From assembly GCA_033439765.1 (NCBI GenBank), contig JAULSN010000002.1, forward strand, positions 496,001 to 560,000: a stretch of 64,000 nucleotides of DNA, given 5' to 3'. Numbering within the stretch: the stretch's first letter is position 1; every line of letters starts with the position of its first letter. The notes under the pieces were generated by a model. It did not search any database. It was not told the origin of the DNA and worked only from the letters and a program-made list of their open reading frames with translations. Positions 11,281-23,338 of the stretch are shown one piece after another. This DNA comes from Lasiosphaeria ovina. Lineage: Eukaryota; Ascomycota; Sordariomycetes; Sordariales; Lasiosphaeriaceae. The position numbers were made by a program, and so were the translations under genes.

Positions 11281-13398
11281 ATGGCAAGCCACGACGACAA
11301 TGACGGCGACGACACCACGGGAAAAGCGGCGAGCTACAGCCAGTTCGCGTGCATCGGGGCGGGCTTCTCAGGGATCGGGCTGGGGGCCATGCTGCAGCGG
11401 CGGCGCGGGACCGGCGGCGCAGGCGCAGACGTGCGCATCTTCGAGCGCGCGAGCGGGCCCGGCGGCGTGTGGGAGGCGAACCGGTACCCGGGGGCTGCGT
11501 GCGACATCCCCGGCGTGCTGTACAGCTTCTCCTTCGCGCCCAACCCGCACGGCGCCGCCACGTACCCGACGGCTGCCCAGATCCGCACCTACTTGACCGC
11601 CGTCGCCGCCAAGCACGGCCTGCTGGATCCTGGCCAGGAGCGCATCACGTTCAACGCCACCGTCCAGCGCTGCGAGTGGCTCGACGGCCCGCGGCGCTGG
11701 CGCCTGCGCGTGCGCGTGCGCGACGGCGCGCGCGGCACGGTATTTACCCACGAGGCGCAGTTCCTGTTCGCCGGCACCGGCGTGCTGGTCGAGCCGCGTG
11801 CGCTCGACGTGCCGGGGCTCGGCGCGTTCCGCGGCGACGTCATGCACTCGGCGCGGTGGCGCGACGACGTGCCGCTGGCGGGGAAGCGCGTCGTCGTGTT
11901 TGGGAATGGCTGTACCGCGGCGCAGATCGTGCCGGCCCTTCTCGCACGCGGCGCCGCCCACGTCACCCAGGTCGTCCGCTCGCGCCACTGGGTCGTGCCG
12001 CCCGTCCGCGACTCTCCCGTGCTGCGGCCCCCGACGACGGCAGAGGCCGAGGGTAGAGTCAGTATGGCGTGGGCGGCGCGGCTGCGGTGGCGGCTGCAGC
12101 GGCTGGTCGTGGCGGCCGCCGCAGAGGTCGAGTTCCTGGCCTTCCGCGGCACTGCGGCCGCGGACCGCCTCAACAAGCGCCGCCGCGCGCGCGCCGAGCG
12201 GTACATACGCCGCACGGCGCCGGCCGAGTACCACGAGCTGCTGGTGCCCGACTTCAAGATCGGGTGCAAGCGGCGCATCTTCGACCCGGGCTACCTGCGC
12301 AGCCTGCACGCGGCCAACGTGACGCTGACGGGTGCCGGGGTCAGCGAGGTCGTGCCCCAGGGCATCCGCGCGGCGGCCGACGGCGCCGTGACCGAGGCCG
12401 ACGTCATCGTGCTGGCCAACGGCTTCGAGACGAACAGGTTCCTGGCCGGCATCGACGTGCGCGGCCGCGGCGGCGAGTCGGCGACGGATCACTGGGCCGC
12501 GCTCGGCGGCCCCGGCGCGTACGAGACGGTGGCCATGAGCGGGTTCCCCAACTTCTTTATGCTGCAGGGTGGGCGTTCTTTCCCCGTTTCGTGTCGGGAG
12601 TGGTTGTGTCGGTGAGGACTAGCTAACTGTCGACGCCGAGCAGGCCCCAATACCATCACCGGACACACGTCGGTCATCATGGCCATCGAGAACGCCCTCG
12701 CGCTGGCCTTGCGCGTTATTGAGCCCGTGCTCGACGGCGAGGCCGCGGCCGTCGAGGTGACGCGCGCCGCAGAGGCCAAGTACGTCGCGCAGGTGCAGCA
12801 CGATTTGCAAAGCAGGACCGTCTGGTCCCACGGCGGGTGCCGGAGCTGGTACCATGTGGAAAAGGAGAAAATCGACAACAAGTCCTCTGCCGACGACGCC
12901 GCTGCAAACGAAACCGCTGCGGCTACAACTGCGAACAAGGAGTGGAACGGCATGATCTACCCGTACTTTCAGCTGTACTTTTGGTACCGCTGCCGCTTTC
13001 CAACCTGGAGCGACTGGGCTTTTCACGAGGTTCGTTTTCTTCTCTTTCCGACTGACTTACTTCCCCCCTTATTCAGAAAAAGGACCGTGCCACGTTTCGA
13101 ACATCAAGCAGCTGGCGTTTCCCGTAGTGTGGTTGGTCTGCTGCTATTACTAGTCCATATGGGTAACAGCTAATGAACACAAAACTTGAACTGAATCTAG
13201 GACTCAGCAACTCGCGCCAAGAAGGCGGCTCGCCGCCGCACCAACGCCCTCCGGTTGTTTAAGCTGGTTTCCGTGTTTGGGGGCCTGCTTGCCCTGGCTA
13301 TGTATTCGTCTTATCACAACGAGAGGACGGCTGTCGGTGGGGCGTGGTTGGGGTCTCTCGCCTTGGTGTCTGGTTTCTTCCGATCACCGAAGGCGTAA
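11281..13398 (+). CDS. Baeyer-Villiger-type flavin monooxygenase
   Basis: Class B flavoprotein monooxygenases use FAD and NADPH to insert oxygen into ketones or oxidise heteroatoms. Exons are 11281-12568, 12644-13029 and 13201-13398, giving 623 aa. The FAD-binding GAGFSGIG lies at about residues 26-33. The Baeyer-Villiger fingerprint F183-x-G185-x3-H189-x3-W193 is present, followed by a second nucleotide-binding loop FGNGCTAAQ at about 208-216. The C-terminus adds a basic stretch (RAKKAARRR) and two hydrophobic segments (VFGGLLALAMY; LGSLALVSGFF), so the enzyme may be anchored in a membrane. The first exon is extremely GC-rich. The 171-nt intron 2 is long but keeps the frame. The ATG at 11281 is preferred over one at 11215 because it directly precedes the conserved domain and follows a TATA-like element. 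Together with the terpene synthase it could form a small biosynthetic locus. Confidence 0.87.
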
Positions 13399-16300
13399 TA
13401 ATCACCTTGCCACCCGAGGGGTTATCCTACCTCGTGCCTACCTAAACTGCCTATTTGTCTAAGATGTCGGCCCAGATAACTCTGTCTTAGGTTGGGGTGG
13501 TGGCAGGTCAAGCTTTGTTGATTTCGAAGAGACGATATGCTCAAAGTCTCCGCGGAGTATACTCCGTGCGGTATTTATCTTGACATCGTTAAGAAAGCCC
13601 CTCCCAGCTTGTGCATCGGTCCTTATCCCATCGGTGAGTTGGACAAGATATAGCCAAAAAACCAGGACATCAATAGCCCAACCCGGGTATACTGTCATAA
13701 TTACTAAATTTGGATTGGCAGCTGCGGGACGTTGCCACGCCGTTACAGAGGTAGCATGCACAACAAATGCATTGTGAGTCTGCGTCTTGTTCCAGCTTTC
13801 CTGGGGGGTTTGCAGACAAAGAATAGGCCATTTCTGAGTTGACTAGCCTTTCTCTCCTTAACTGTTACTCCGATTCCCATGTAACGAGGTGTGAATAATT
13901 AGTCCGCGTGAGAGACATGATCATAACCAACACAGCAATTTCCAGACAACGTTGAACAATGCAGCTCACCACAGGTTCAAAGTTACGCGATACTAGCTAA
14001 AATTGTCGTGTCACTGCTGTTGTCGAATTACCTATCTTGGTTATGCGTGGCAACCGTCTTTGCGCCGAACATGGCATCAGAGTGACCAAAGAACTATCTC
14101 AATTAGTTGTCTCAATTGGCTATGAACAGCTAATTTCTCTTCCAACTTTTTTTCTTCTTTTTTCTTCTTTATTTTCTTTTTCTTCCTCAAAACGTCACGG
14201 CGTTGACGCTGTTCAATGAGACCATCAACGCATTGCAGAAACCAACAAGAGGTTAAGAAAGTCCAAAGCTGCGAACGAGGTTGAAACTACCTAGAGAATA
14301 GCATGTTGGTGCAGTCAATGCTTTGCCGCGGCGAAGGGCTTGGCGGGGGATGCTTCCCGAAGCTCAGCGCAACCTAGTGTTGCGTTTGCCAACTGGGCAG
14401 GCCGACAGAATGGGCTTGTAGAACCAACAGCAGCAAACCCGATCCGCGGAACCGACTACTCTATTTGCACGCACGCTGGCCAAGACGGCAGCATCCGATC
14501 GCTGGTTGCTGCTGCTGCTGTGGAACACTCGGCACGGTGGTACAAGATGCAAAAAATTCGTTTCGGGTGGAACGCACAAAGATCGTTCGGAGCTCTCTAT
14601 AAATAGGGGAGTAAGCATCCGCCGACAGGAGATTGGCTCACCCGGTGGCGCACATTGCCACGCCTGGGCTGCGACATCATCCATTTGGCGTGCACGCTGT
14701 CGCTATCGATGACGAGAATTGAGAGCGCACGCGCGCTTGGTTATCTGTCCCTCGAAGTTCGCACTTTCCAGAATTGACAGGGCTTGCTCTTGGGACTCGC
14801 TAGTCTCGCAACCCAAGAAAAAGGGGGAATTAGAAATTACCGGGGCCGTCTTGCGCGATCCTCCCTCAAAGTCTTGCCGCGCCTTGGTTCCCGCCATTGC
14901 GCTCCAGAGTCTAGACCGCCATAGCGCAGTGCTTTACGGAGTACTGTACCACTGCTGCTTGATAATTCAGGTACTATAGGCTGGCAATGGATAGGAAAGT
15001 ATTGTCACTGGCTGGCTCGGGTAGTATCCGTAGGGCGATAATTACAGAGGCAAATGCTGTGCGTGTTACTTTCCAAAAACGGGACACGATCTACATTTCT
15101 CTCGCGAACCTGAAACGAAGGAAAGATTGGGATGTGCTGCATCGTGTGCGTGAGAATGAGATGAGCGTTGCAATAAACCGTTAAGAACGGGAAAAGGTCC
15201 AGAAATGAAAGATAAGGCAAGATAATACGGATGAAGCCCCCGGAATCCCAGAGGCGATTATTCCCATTATAACTCCGGCCCTGGCAAACCATTTCTCACT
15301 CCGTGGTCGTGGTCCTTTGCACCTGCCTGTATGCCTGCCTGCCTGCCTGGGAAATATCGCCGCTCTCCCCCTTTCCCAGAATACTGCGTACAACATTACC
15401 GCCTGTCGGTAGTGCCTTGGCCGCAGGCTTGGCAAAGGGGCATTTCTTGGGTTTCTTCCCACAAGACTGGGCATGCTTCAAGTATCTTTTTTTTTTACCG
15501 CCTGGCGATCTCCCCTTTTTTCCTTCTTTTTGTTTACCAGTCTTCGCCCTGTTTCTCATCATTTTCACCAGCACCAGGACCGCACAATCCCAAGAACACA
15601 AGTTTCACAATTAACAATTGCAACCACGTATTTGTAACAATCGTAATTCCCCTTCCGCGGCGTATGCTCTCGTCAGCCCTGTGCCACTGCAACACTTCAC
15701 ATGCCAAAAATGAGCCGACAGCCCCTCACCTAACTCCCCACCCTCTTCTCTAAAAATGAGCTATTACTAACGTGGACAAATTTTAGGTATGACAAGGGGG
15801 GGGGGTGCTTATGAGGTGTGCGGCGGCCACACGGGACACTAACGGGAAAGATGATGCGATGCAACCCTTGCTCCGCTGGCTGCCAGGGGAGGGGCCCCGC
15901 CCGTCCCATTGTTCGGCGAGGGTTCCCAAGCTTGGCTTAGTAGGGAGAGATTCCTGCAAGTGAGCGGAGCCGAAAAGAGGAGACAGGAGAGAAGAAGAAA
16001 AAAGCAAGCTCGGCCTTGCTGCTGCAGCCTGCGATACGGAGCCAGGTTCACCTGTTTCCTAACTCCTGACATCTGGCAGGGAAGAAGAATAACCCCCGCC
16101 TTGCCCCTCGAGCCTTATCACTCACTCACTCGCTTCATTGGGATCGAGATCATCGCGGAAACCGTTGAGTCGATTGAGACGCGCCACGCGGCTGTTTCGC
16201 GTTCACGGCCGCTAACTCGCTTCGCTGAACACTATCCTGTGAAAACCGAGGGTTCGGTAACTAAACCCATGTGCAACGTTTCCAAAGGGTCAAAAACGAG

Positions 16301-16673
16301 TCCGAGCCGTGGCTGTGACAGGTATACGCACCCTGCAAAAACTGATCACTAAGTTTGGGAGTTAAATCCGACGTCGCGCTTCACTCACTACACGCCGAAT
16401 CCCACGAGGCACGGCACGTCAGGGGTTGATCGCTGATTATATGTAACCTGCCTGTATCCCACCCACCGGAACAAGGCAACAGCGCCGGGACAAGTCTAGT
16501 ATAAAAAAACACGATAGTAAAAAACATGTCCATGAAATGTCAAACGGATGTCCCGGGGCACTCCCCGCAATGAAAATCTCGCCAAATGAAACATTGACAA
16601 AAGTCGTCATAGCATGGGCTCTCAAGAGACCCTTGCTGAGGTTATATACAAGATATTAGTGTATTTGTTTTAA
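13399..16673. other. Intergenic, 3.3 kb, no gene seen
   Basis: Only short, unbiased open frames occur. A palindrome around GCGGAGTATACTCCG lies at about 13549-13563, and another TACGGAGTACTG copy at about 14937. The right end is the 3' flank of the minus-strand acyltransferase gene. Confidence 0.5.
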
Positions 16674-18245
16674 TCACGCCAGCCGCCTCAGCGGCAATGT
16701 GCTCTCTTCTTGCTTGGGCGCTGGCGGCGTCCCGCCCTGTATCCTCTTAAATAGCCAGGCGGCGAAGCGGACCGAGGGCTCGTCGACGGCGCGCGTCGTC
16801 ACGTCGGCCACCCACAGCGTGAACGGAAGGAAAAAGATTTGGGGAAGGAGGAAGGCCAGCTCGAGGCCCATGGGCCCTATCTTGGGCAGGGGGAACAAGT
16901 TGACCCAGTTGACCAGCATCTTGTCGCTGTCGTCGAAGCTGCGCACCCAGCCGACAGCGTGGAAGATGCGGTCGCCTACGGCCCCGAGCAGAGGTCCGTG
17001 GACAAGATAAAGCGAAAAGGAGATGCGGCCGAGGAACTGGCAGAACCGGGACTCGAAGAAAGCCTTGAGCAAGCGTATGCGAGGTATCGATGCTACCAAC
17101 ATGTTGGCGGCGAAGAAGAGGTAGAACCACTTGTAATCGAAGACGGCCTGCGGCTTGAGGAAAGACAGGTAGTACCAGCCGGGCGCCGCGCGCAGATTCT
17201 TAATTTCTTGCGAATCAGTTGGCACGCCGGCGATCAACATGCCGAGGCCGAACAGCGTGTAGAAGATTGTCGTCTTGTGGTTTTCCAAGCTGCGGAGGAA
17301 GCCCGGGAAGTACGTGTTCCCTTCGGAGGACCGGCGTGCGAGCTGGTCCAAGTCGCACTGCAACATCCCCGAGATGAAGAGGGCGCCGTAGTAGCCGTCG
17401 ACAATGTACATGAAGTAGATGATCAGGACCACCTCGCAGACTAGGCGGGCCTTGATCGTTGCGCGGGCCAGAGACAGGCAAGCGCAAAACGTAATGATGG
17501 ACCCCCGCATCTCCAGCGGAATGGACCACAGGTGCGTGTTGAACGAGACCCAAATCTGCGAGCCCTCCTTGAAGAGAAAGCTCAGGTTCTTCATCTCGAC
17601 ATACCAGTTCCACAGCTCCTCGCCAATGGTCGGCTTGACCTTGCAGCACTGGACCCAGTAGCCAAAGATGTGCCACGACATGACCCAGATGATGGTCGTG
17701 ATGATGAGCGGGAGCCACAGGCGGAACCAGCGGCGGAAGAAGGACGAGGCGAGGCTGTCGTAGAGCTTCAGGTAGTCGCCGTTGTGGATCTGGGACAGGG
17801 GCTTCGCCGAGAGCACGTAGCCGGATATGACGTAAAAGGTGGCCACGGCGATGTGGCCGCCGGTAAAGAAGGTGCGGATGACGGGGGCGGTAACGAAGCG
17901 GTAGTTGCCGTCGACGCCGTAGCCCTTCTCGAATATCGGGAACTCGTCGTTGGTGGCGGCGTGCACCCAGAGCTCATTGTGGTGGACGTAGACGAGGAAG
18001 GCGGCGAAGCCTCGGAGGCCGTCGAGGTACGCCGTCGACCGCAGCTGCTGCCGGGGCGAGTCGGGCGCGTTCTTGGGCCACGCCATGTGCTTCAGCCATC
18101 GCAGCGTCTCGACGGGCGAGGGCAGCGACGACTTCATGGCGAGCGCGCTGCTGTCGCGTCGTCGGTGGGGGGGAGGCGTTGATAAGGTCAAGCCCGCTGC
18201 GTCGGCGCCCGTGCCGTCGAGAATGCCCTCTCGCACCGAATGCAT
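16674..18245 (-). CDS. Acyltransferase-3 family membrane protein
   Basis: This family moves acyl groups onto sugars or other small acceptors at a membrane. The domain opens with YLDGLRGFAAFLVYVHHNEL (about residues 73-92 from the ATG at 18245), carrying the family's conserved His. GHIAVATFYVISGYVLS follows, then about ten hydrophobic segments, with SFSLYLVHGPLL near the end. From this start the protein is 523 aa in one exon. The frame is open for 205 more codons upstream (to 18860), but that part is low-complexity and untypical, so I read it as 5' leader. The Met at 18137 is a second possible start. Fungal relatives are common, usually of unknown substrate. It is divergently arranged with the GT32 gene. 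Confidence 0.85.
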   Translation of the reverse strand: MHSVREGILDGTGADAAGLTLSTPPPHRRRDSSALAMKSSLPSPVETLRWLKHMAWPKNAPDSPRQQLRSTAYLDGLRGFAAFLVYVHHNELWVHAATNDEFPIFEKGYGVDGNYRFVTAPVIRTFFTGGHIAVATFYVISGYVLSAKPLSQIHNGDYLKLYDSLASSFFRRWFRLWLPLIITTIIWVMSWHIFGYWVQCCKVKPTIGEELWNWYVEMKNLSFLFKEGSQIWVSFNTHLWSIPLEMRGSIITFCACLSLARATIKARLVCEVVLIIYFMYIVDGYYGALFISGMLQCDLDQLARRSSEGNTYFPGFLRSLENHKTTIFYTLFGLGMLIAGVPTDSQEIKNLRAAPGWYYLSFLKPQAVFDYKWFYLFFAANMLVASIPRIRLLKAFFESRFCQFLGRISFSLYLVHGPLLGAVGDRIFHAVGWVRSFDDSDKMLVNWVNLFPLPKIGPMGLELAFLLPQIFFLPFTLWVADVTTRAVDEPSVRFAAWLFKRIQGGTPPAPKQEESTLPLRRLA

Positions 18246-20495
18246 GGGGGCATCAAGAAAGAGCAAGACGGGAAAAAAAGTCGAAAGGCTGGAATTCGCT
18301 TCTTGTCGTACGTACGAGCGTTCGGCAGAAGGAAGGAGGTTTCGGTCCGTTCCGAGCGGAGGAATTAGGTAGAGGATCGGATTGGCGCGACACTTCTCCT
18401 TCGCGTGAGTGCAAATTTCTCGGTCCTCCTCGAGCCTGCGACGAGCGGGTGGCGGGCTGAAAAAAAAAACAAGCGCAGGATCTCGCCCGAATAAGGATAG
18501 GGGGACAAATACCAAAAAATGAAGCGCCAAAAAATCAAAACGGCTAGAAGAAAAAAAAGAAGATAGAGAAAAACGGCTGAACGCTCCGAAGCTGGGGCAC
18601 GTTTCACAGAAGTCTAAACGATCGATCTCACCTGATCGACTGTGGGGAGAACGGGTATGGAAAGAGTGATGGGAAAATAACGACAAAATGGGTTTCCGCG
18701 CCTGCTTGTTGCGACGCAAAACAGTTGACAGTGGATGTCTAGCGAAGTCTACTTGGGTGCGCACGGCAGTGGCAGTGGCAGTGACCGCTGCACAGCACCG
18801 CTGCACAGCACCGCGATGAACGACAGGCGGGCGAGCCTGTAGGCCGTAGCGTGTCTCCACCCCTTTTGCTCACGCGCGCTGGGTTGGGATGTGCGCTGCA
18901 CTGCATTGAACTGCACTGCAATCCGCTGCGCTAGAAAAGCCTGCTGGCTCGCCAGAAAGGGGACAATTTCCTTGGAAGGGGGGCCCGTCCACGACCATGG
19001 AAACGGGGGAGTGGGAAGATCTGGGGGGCGATCCCCACAGGACGGTTGGCCAATCCGGTTGGCGTCCGATTTCGATCGCGCCTGCCGGAACCTGTTTGGC
19101 TGTTTTGCAGCTTTTGCGAGAGACGGAGTTCGGTTGGCCAGCGCATCTGCCCGGCTCCAATTTATTTTAGCGTGAGAGGGAGAGGGGGAACCCAGCCAGT
19201 TGAGCTTCTCAGCGTTCGGACTTGGGCAAGCCCCTATCTCGCTTCAAAGCGGCTCCTGGGATGTCACTGGGAAGCGCCATCCATTTGCTAGCATTGCTCG
19301 GCGAATGCACTAGGCCTAGGGCGGGCTGACTTGATTGGCTCCTATGAGAGGGAGGACGCCGTAGCTGCGAAATTTGTGCGCTATCACTTGCCACGACGAG
19401 GTCGCGAGGCAGGTGCCCTGGACGGGCTGGCCTGGCTTGGAACGCACATCTGCTCGTAACGAACGAACTGGTTGCAGAGTTGGGATTGTCTTCGGTTTTC
19501 TGGCGTCCGGTCTCGCAAGAGTGAGTTTTCTCCTTTCCATTTCTCATTTTGGGAGGAAGGGGCGCCACCGATTGGATGTGCCGCAGCGCAGTCAGACTCA
19601 GCACGGGGACCCTGGCTCGGTCGGGTCGCACTAAGATGACCGAAATGGCCCGTAGAAATGATGAATGGGGTTTTTGCTGCAATGGCCATGCGGCAACCCA
19701 CCGGCGCGACGTGAGACATTGGGTTATTAGATAAGGAGAGCGAGCGAACCTGGCTGATCGATCGGGAGAGGGGCCAAGCCCAAGCCGCCACTAGTCCAGC
19801 TCGGGTCATCCTAGCCTATCCTAATACGAATTCCAGGGGGAGCAGTAGAAAAAAGCAGGGCAGCTGGGTTCTCCCAGGTCAGGCAGGTCGTTCAGTCAGG
19901 TCAGGGCAAGCCGCCGGCCAGCCAGGCAATCCAATGCAGGGCACTCCCACCAGGCAAGCCAGGCAAAAAAGAGCGAGCTGACTTCATCGTTTCCCTCCTT
20001 TTCCCAACCCATCACCACTCATCACTCACTTTCTCCCTCCCGCACCCTCCCCCGCCACGCCCACGCCCACGCCCACAAGCACGCCCGCATACTTCCGTGC
20101 CTGCCGTGTTTGTTGTTTGCTGCTTGTTACTTGCTACCGATTCGGGTTCTTCTTCTCTTTCTTCCTTTTTCCCGGTCGATACGTAGCTGGCCGTCATCAA
20201 GTCACGCACTTGCGCCGTCCTGCTAGTCACTCGTTTATTTTTTTACGATACGATTGCTACCGCTATATTGCTATTATTTTTTACTACGACGGATATTCCC
20301 TCGAATAATCTCGTGGCCCTCTCTCTCTCCCTCCTCTGGGGCTCGTGCTCCCTTGCGTGGCTCGTGTCTGTTTGTCTGAGTCTGTCGAAACAAATTCCCG
20401 ACACGACACCACACGCCAGCGATTGGATGCCCTTCTTGCTTCCGTAAGGGATTGCAAAACCGGCACCTCTGCCTGCTGAGGGAGGCGACGGGCAG
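18246..20495. other. 2.2 kb divergent promoter region
   Basis: This stretch separates the acyltransferase (minus) and GT32 (plus) genes and must contain both promoters. Near the acyltransferase start it has short direct repeats (CTGCACAGCACCG twice at about 18786-18812). Near the GT32 start it has a (CCCACG)n run at about 20056-20075 and a CT-rich tract, typical of strongly transcribed fungal genes. No intergenic gene is seen. Confidence 0.5.
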
Positions 20496-21941
20496 ATGCG
20501 CGTTGCCAACATGATCACCAAGATGGCCAAAATCAGCTCGCCTATAGGCTCGCCCACGCTGGCCGCGACGACGGCCCAGTTCCGCAACCGCGTGCCCATG
20601 CAGTTCCGGCGCGGCATTCCGCTCTACGCGGGCCTGCTCGCCCTCATATTCCTCTTCTACAATCTCGGCCTCTTTGACAACGGCTCGAGCCCGCCGCCCC
20701 ACCTGCGCACCTACAAGCGGCCGCCGCCCTCGCCCGGCTACGTGCCGCCCAAGGCCCGCAACGAGTTTCCCAAGAAGATATGGCAGACGTGGAAGGTCAA
20801 CCCGCTGCGCTTCGAGGAACGCGACCTCAACACGGCCCGCTCGTGGGTCAGCAAGAACCCTGACTACCGCTACGAGGTGCTCACCGACGGCAACGACCTG
20901 ACCTACGTCGAGTTCCACTACGGCCCCGAGGGCTTCAACCGCCCCGACATTGTCGACTTCTACCGCAGCGTCAGCGCCCCCATCGTCAAGGCCGACCTGC
21001 TGCGCTACCTCATCATGTACGCCGAGGGCGGCCTGTACGCCGACATCGACGTCGAGGCCCTCAGGCCGCTGTCGAGGTTCATCCCGGACCGCTACAACCA
21101 CAACGACATCGACATGGTGATCGGCATCGAGATTGACGAGCCCGACTGGCGCGACCACCCCATCCTGGGGCCCAAGTCGCGCTCCTTTTGCCAGTGGACC
21201 TTTATGTGCAAGCCGCAGCTGCCCGTCATGATGCGCCTGGTCGAGCAGATCATGATGTGGCTGCACGACGTGGCCAAGGAGCAAAAGTGCGGCGTGTCCG
21301 ACGTCAAGCTCGACTTTGACCAGATCATCAGCGGCACCGGCCCCTCGGCCTTCACCAACGCCATCATCGCCGACATGAACGAGCGCAAGACGGACAACCG
21401 CGGCCCCATCAACTGGGACGTGTTCCACGACCTGACCGAGTCCAAGGTGGTCAGCCGAGTGCTGGTCCTCACCGTCGAGGCGCTGGCGGCGGGACAGGGC
21501 CACTCGGACTCGGGCACGCATGACGCGCGCGCAGCACTAGTACGCCACCACTACCACGCGTCCAACTGGCCCAGCCGCCACCCGCGCTACAGCCACCCGG
21601 CGTACGGCGAGGTGGAGAAGTGCAACTGGAACGACGAGTGCGTGCGCCGCTGGGACAAGGACGTGGCCGACTACGCCAAGATGCCCGAGCCCGAGCAGAA
21701 GCGCATCGTGGCCGAGAAGGAGCGCGAGAAGAAGGAGGCCGAGGAGAAGCGCAAGAAGGAGCGTGAGGACGCCGAGCGGAGGCGCCGCGAGGACGAGGAG
21801 CGCGAGCGCAAGATAAAGGAGGACGAGCACGCCAAGGAGCGCGCCAGGGAGGAGGAGGCCAAGGTCAAGGAGAAGCAAAAGGCCGAGTCGGAAAAGGCAA
21901 AGGGGGGGAACAAGAAGGAAGAGTCCAAGCCAAAGATATGA
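20496..21941 (+). CDS. GT32 glycosyltransferase, OCH1-like
   Basis: GT32 enzymes of the OCH1 type add mannose or related sugars to glycans in the Golgi lumen. This 481-aa single-exon protein has a short cytosolic N-terminus and one signal-anchor helix (about residues 41-58, IPLYAGLLALIFLFYNLGLF). It then has the GT32 opening FPKKIWQTWK (91-100) and the metal-binding D183-x-D185 in GGLYADIDVE. A later HHYHASNW block matches the family's distal His region. The last 75 residues are an unusual Glu/Lys/Arg-rich coiled coil, not part of the catalytic fold. Met6 and Met10 are alternative starts. The upstream CT-rich tract supports expression. Confidence 0.88.
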   Translation: MRVANMITKMAKISSPIGSPTLAATTAQFRNRVPMQFRRGIPLYAGLLALIFLFYNLGLFDNGSSPPPHLRTYKRPPPSPGYVPPKARNEFPKKIWQTWKVNPLRFEERDLNTARSWVSKNPDYRYEVLTDGNDLTYVEFHYGPEGFNRPDIVDFYRSVSAPIVKADLLRYLIMYAEGGLYADIDVEALRPLSRFIPDRYNHNDIDMVIGIEIDEPDWRDHPILGPKSRSFCQWTFMCKPQLPVMMRLVEQIMMWLHDVAKEQKCGVSDVKLDFDQIISGTGPSAFTNAIIADMNERKTDNRGPINWDVFHDLTESKVVSRVLVLTVEALAAGQGHSDSGTHDARAALVRHHYHASNWPSRHPRYSHPAYGEVEKCNWNDECVRRWDKDVADYAKMPEPEQKRIVAEKEREKKEAEEKRKKEREDAERRRREDEERERKIKEDEHAKERAREEEAKVKEKQKAESEKAKGGNKKEESKPKI

Positions 21942-23338
21942 CATGGGCTCTTATCTCTTTTCCTTTTCTAAACAACGAAAAAACCCGCCTCCGTTCCTCA
22001 CCCATACCCATCCATCAATTTCCTCCTTCTTGGCGTCAGCATATATCAGGAGCTGGTGGGGGTGTTTTTATCTGTGCTTTTTTCCCTGGCGCTGCTTCTG
22101 GAGACTTCTTGTTCACTTCTTCCAAGATGATTCTCTTCTATTGTCCTTTTCTCTTACCATTTTTTGTTACTAATGAAGAGACGCCCATGCGGAGACAAAC
22201 GTCGGGATGCGTCTGGCTGGCTGGTTACCTATGGTTGGTTGGGGAAGAGGCGGGGAAAGATGATCCCGACCTTCCTCTCTCTCTCCCACCCGAGCTGGCT
22301 GCTACTGCTGCTTTGCCCTGGCATCGACCGCCCCTCTGGATACAACAACACACAACACACGAACGCACACACGCACAAACACATATATGGGAGTAGGGCT
22401 CGCGACGAGCCAAACTTGCCGGGTTTAGAGGAGTCGTGCTGGACGGGCGGAAGGCAAGGGGAGTACATAAGAAGGCATAACTGTGTTGTGTGCTATTTGG
22501 CGGTGAGCGTGTGTGTGATGGATGGATCGCTTTACGTATTTATACTGTATATATATATACTTTTTTTTGCTCTGTTACTTTGGTTTCCTTTTCTTTTTCG
22601 TTTTGTCTTTTTGTTTGTTTTCCGCTTGCTTCGACATCGAGTCTGGACACTTTTTATATCTTCGCTGGGCCGTACACACAGACGACCCCCCCTTTCAGGC
22701 TTGGGAAAAGAGAGAAGAGAGTGCGAGCAGTTATGTGAAGGGCGCGGCGTTGAACCGACGCGCGTTCACTTGGTCTTGGCAGCTCAGCCCTAGGGATGGG
22801 GAAACGGGGTGGCGGATGCTAGAACAAAATATAATACCATAAAATGACTCGGCTGTGTGTTTTTTTTGTCTCATTCGTCAGTGATACAGACTTCGAGTAC
22901 ATAGTTGTTAGTCCTGTAACCAACCTGCCGCTAACAGAAGGGTTTGAGGTACTGGAGGAATCGAGATATTGACGCAAGATAAACGAGTCTTGATACCTCT
23001 CATACGCGTCTCCTTTCCAGGATCGGCCTCCATAACAGTATATACACGGGCGCACACGTCATCGATCCGACTTCATCTCTGCTCAGCTCAGTCCCACTCC
23101 CTTTACGGTTTACAAGCACACCACCCAACCCAACACAACACATCATCACCCAACCCAACCCAACACGGCCCCCTTACACAGCCCCGACCCGAGACAGTAT
23201 CTCAGTCCAGCCGCGCGTCACTCGCTCCCGTGTGCCCAATACTACTAATAGTCTTGTCACACACAAAGCAGCCAGCCACCGGCTGAACCCCTTTGAGTTA
23301 ACTATCCGCGTCACACAAGCCTAGACCTAACTACCTGC
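21942..23338. other. Intergenic between convergent genes
   Basis: No gene is seen. It holds the 3' flanks of the GT32 gene and of the minus-strand secreted protein, with simple runs (TA repeats at about 22550, CCCAAC repeats at about 23125-23165). Confidence 0.5.

Noticed and set aside
11368..12492. 374-codon open frame opposite the monooxygenase
   Set aside because: An antisense shadow of a very GC-rich exon; no motif on the minus strand.
18246..18860. 205-residue N-terminal extension of the acyltransferase
   Set aside because: It is low-complexity with mixed composition and precedes a family-like start; more likely an untranslated leader that happens to be open.
20274..21521. 415-codon open frame opposite the GT32 gene
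   Set aside because: It is the antisense shadow of a clear glycosyltransferase gene; the composition (Val, Asp, Gly, His-rich) is that of reverse-complemented coding DNA.
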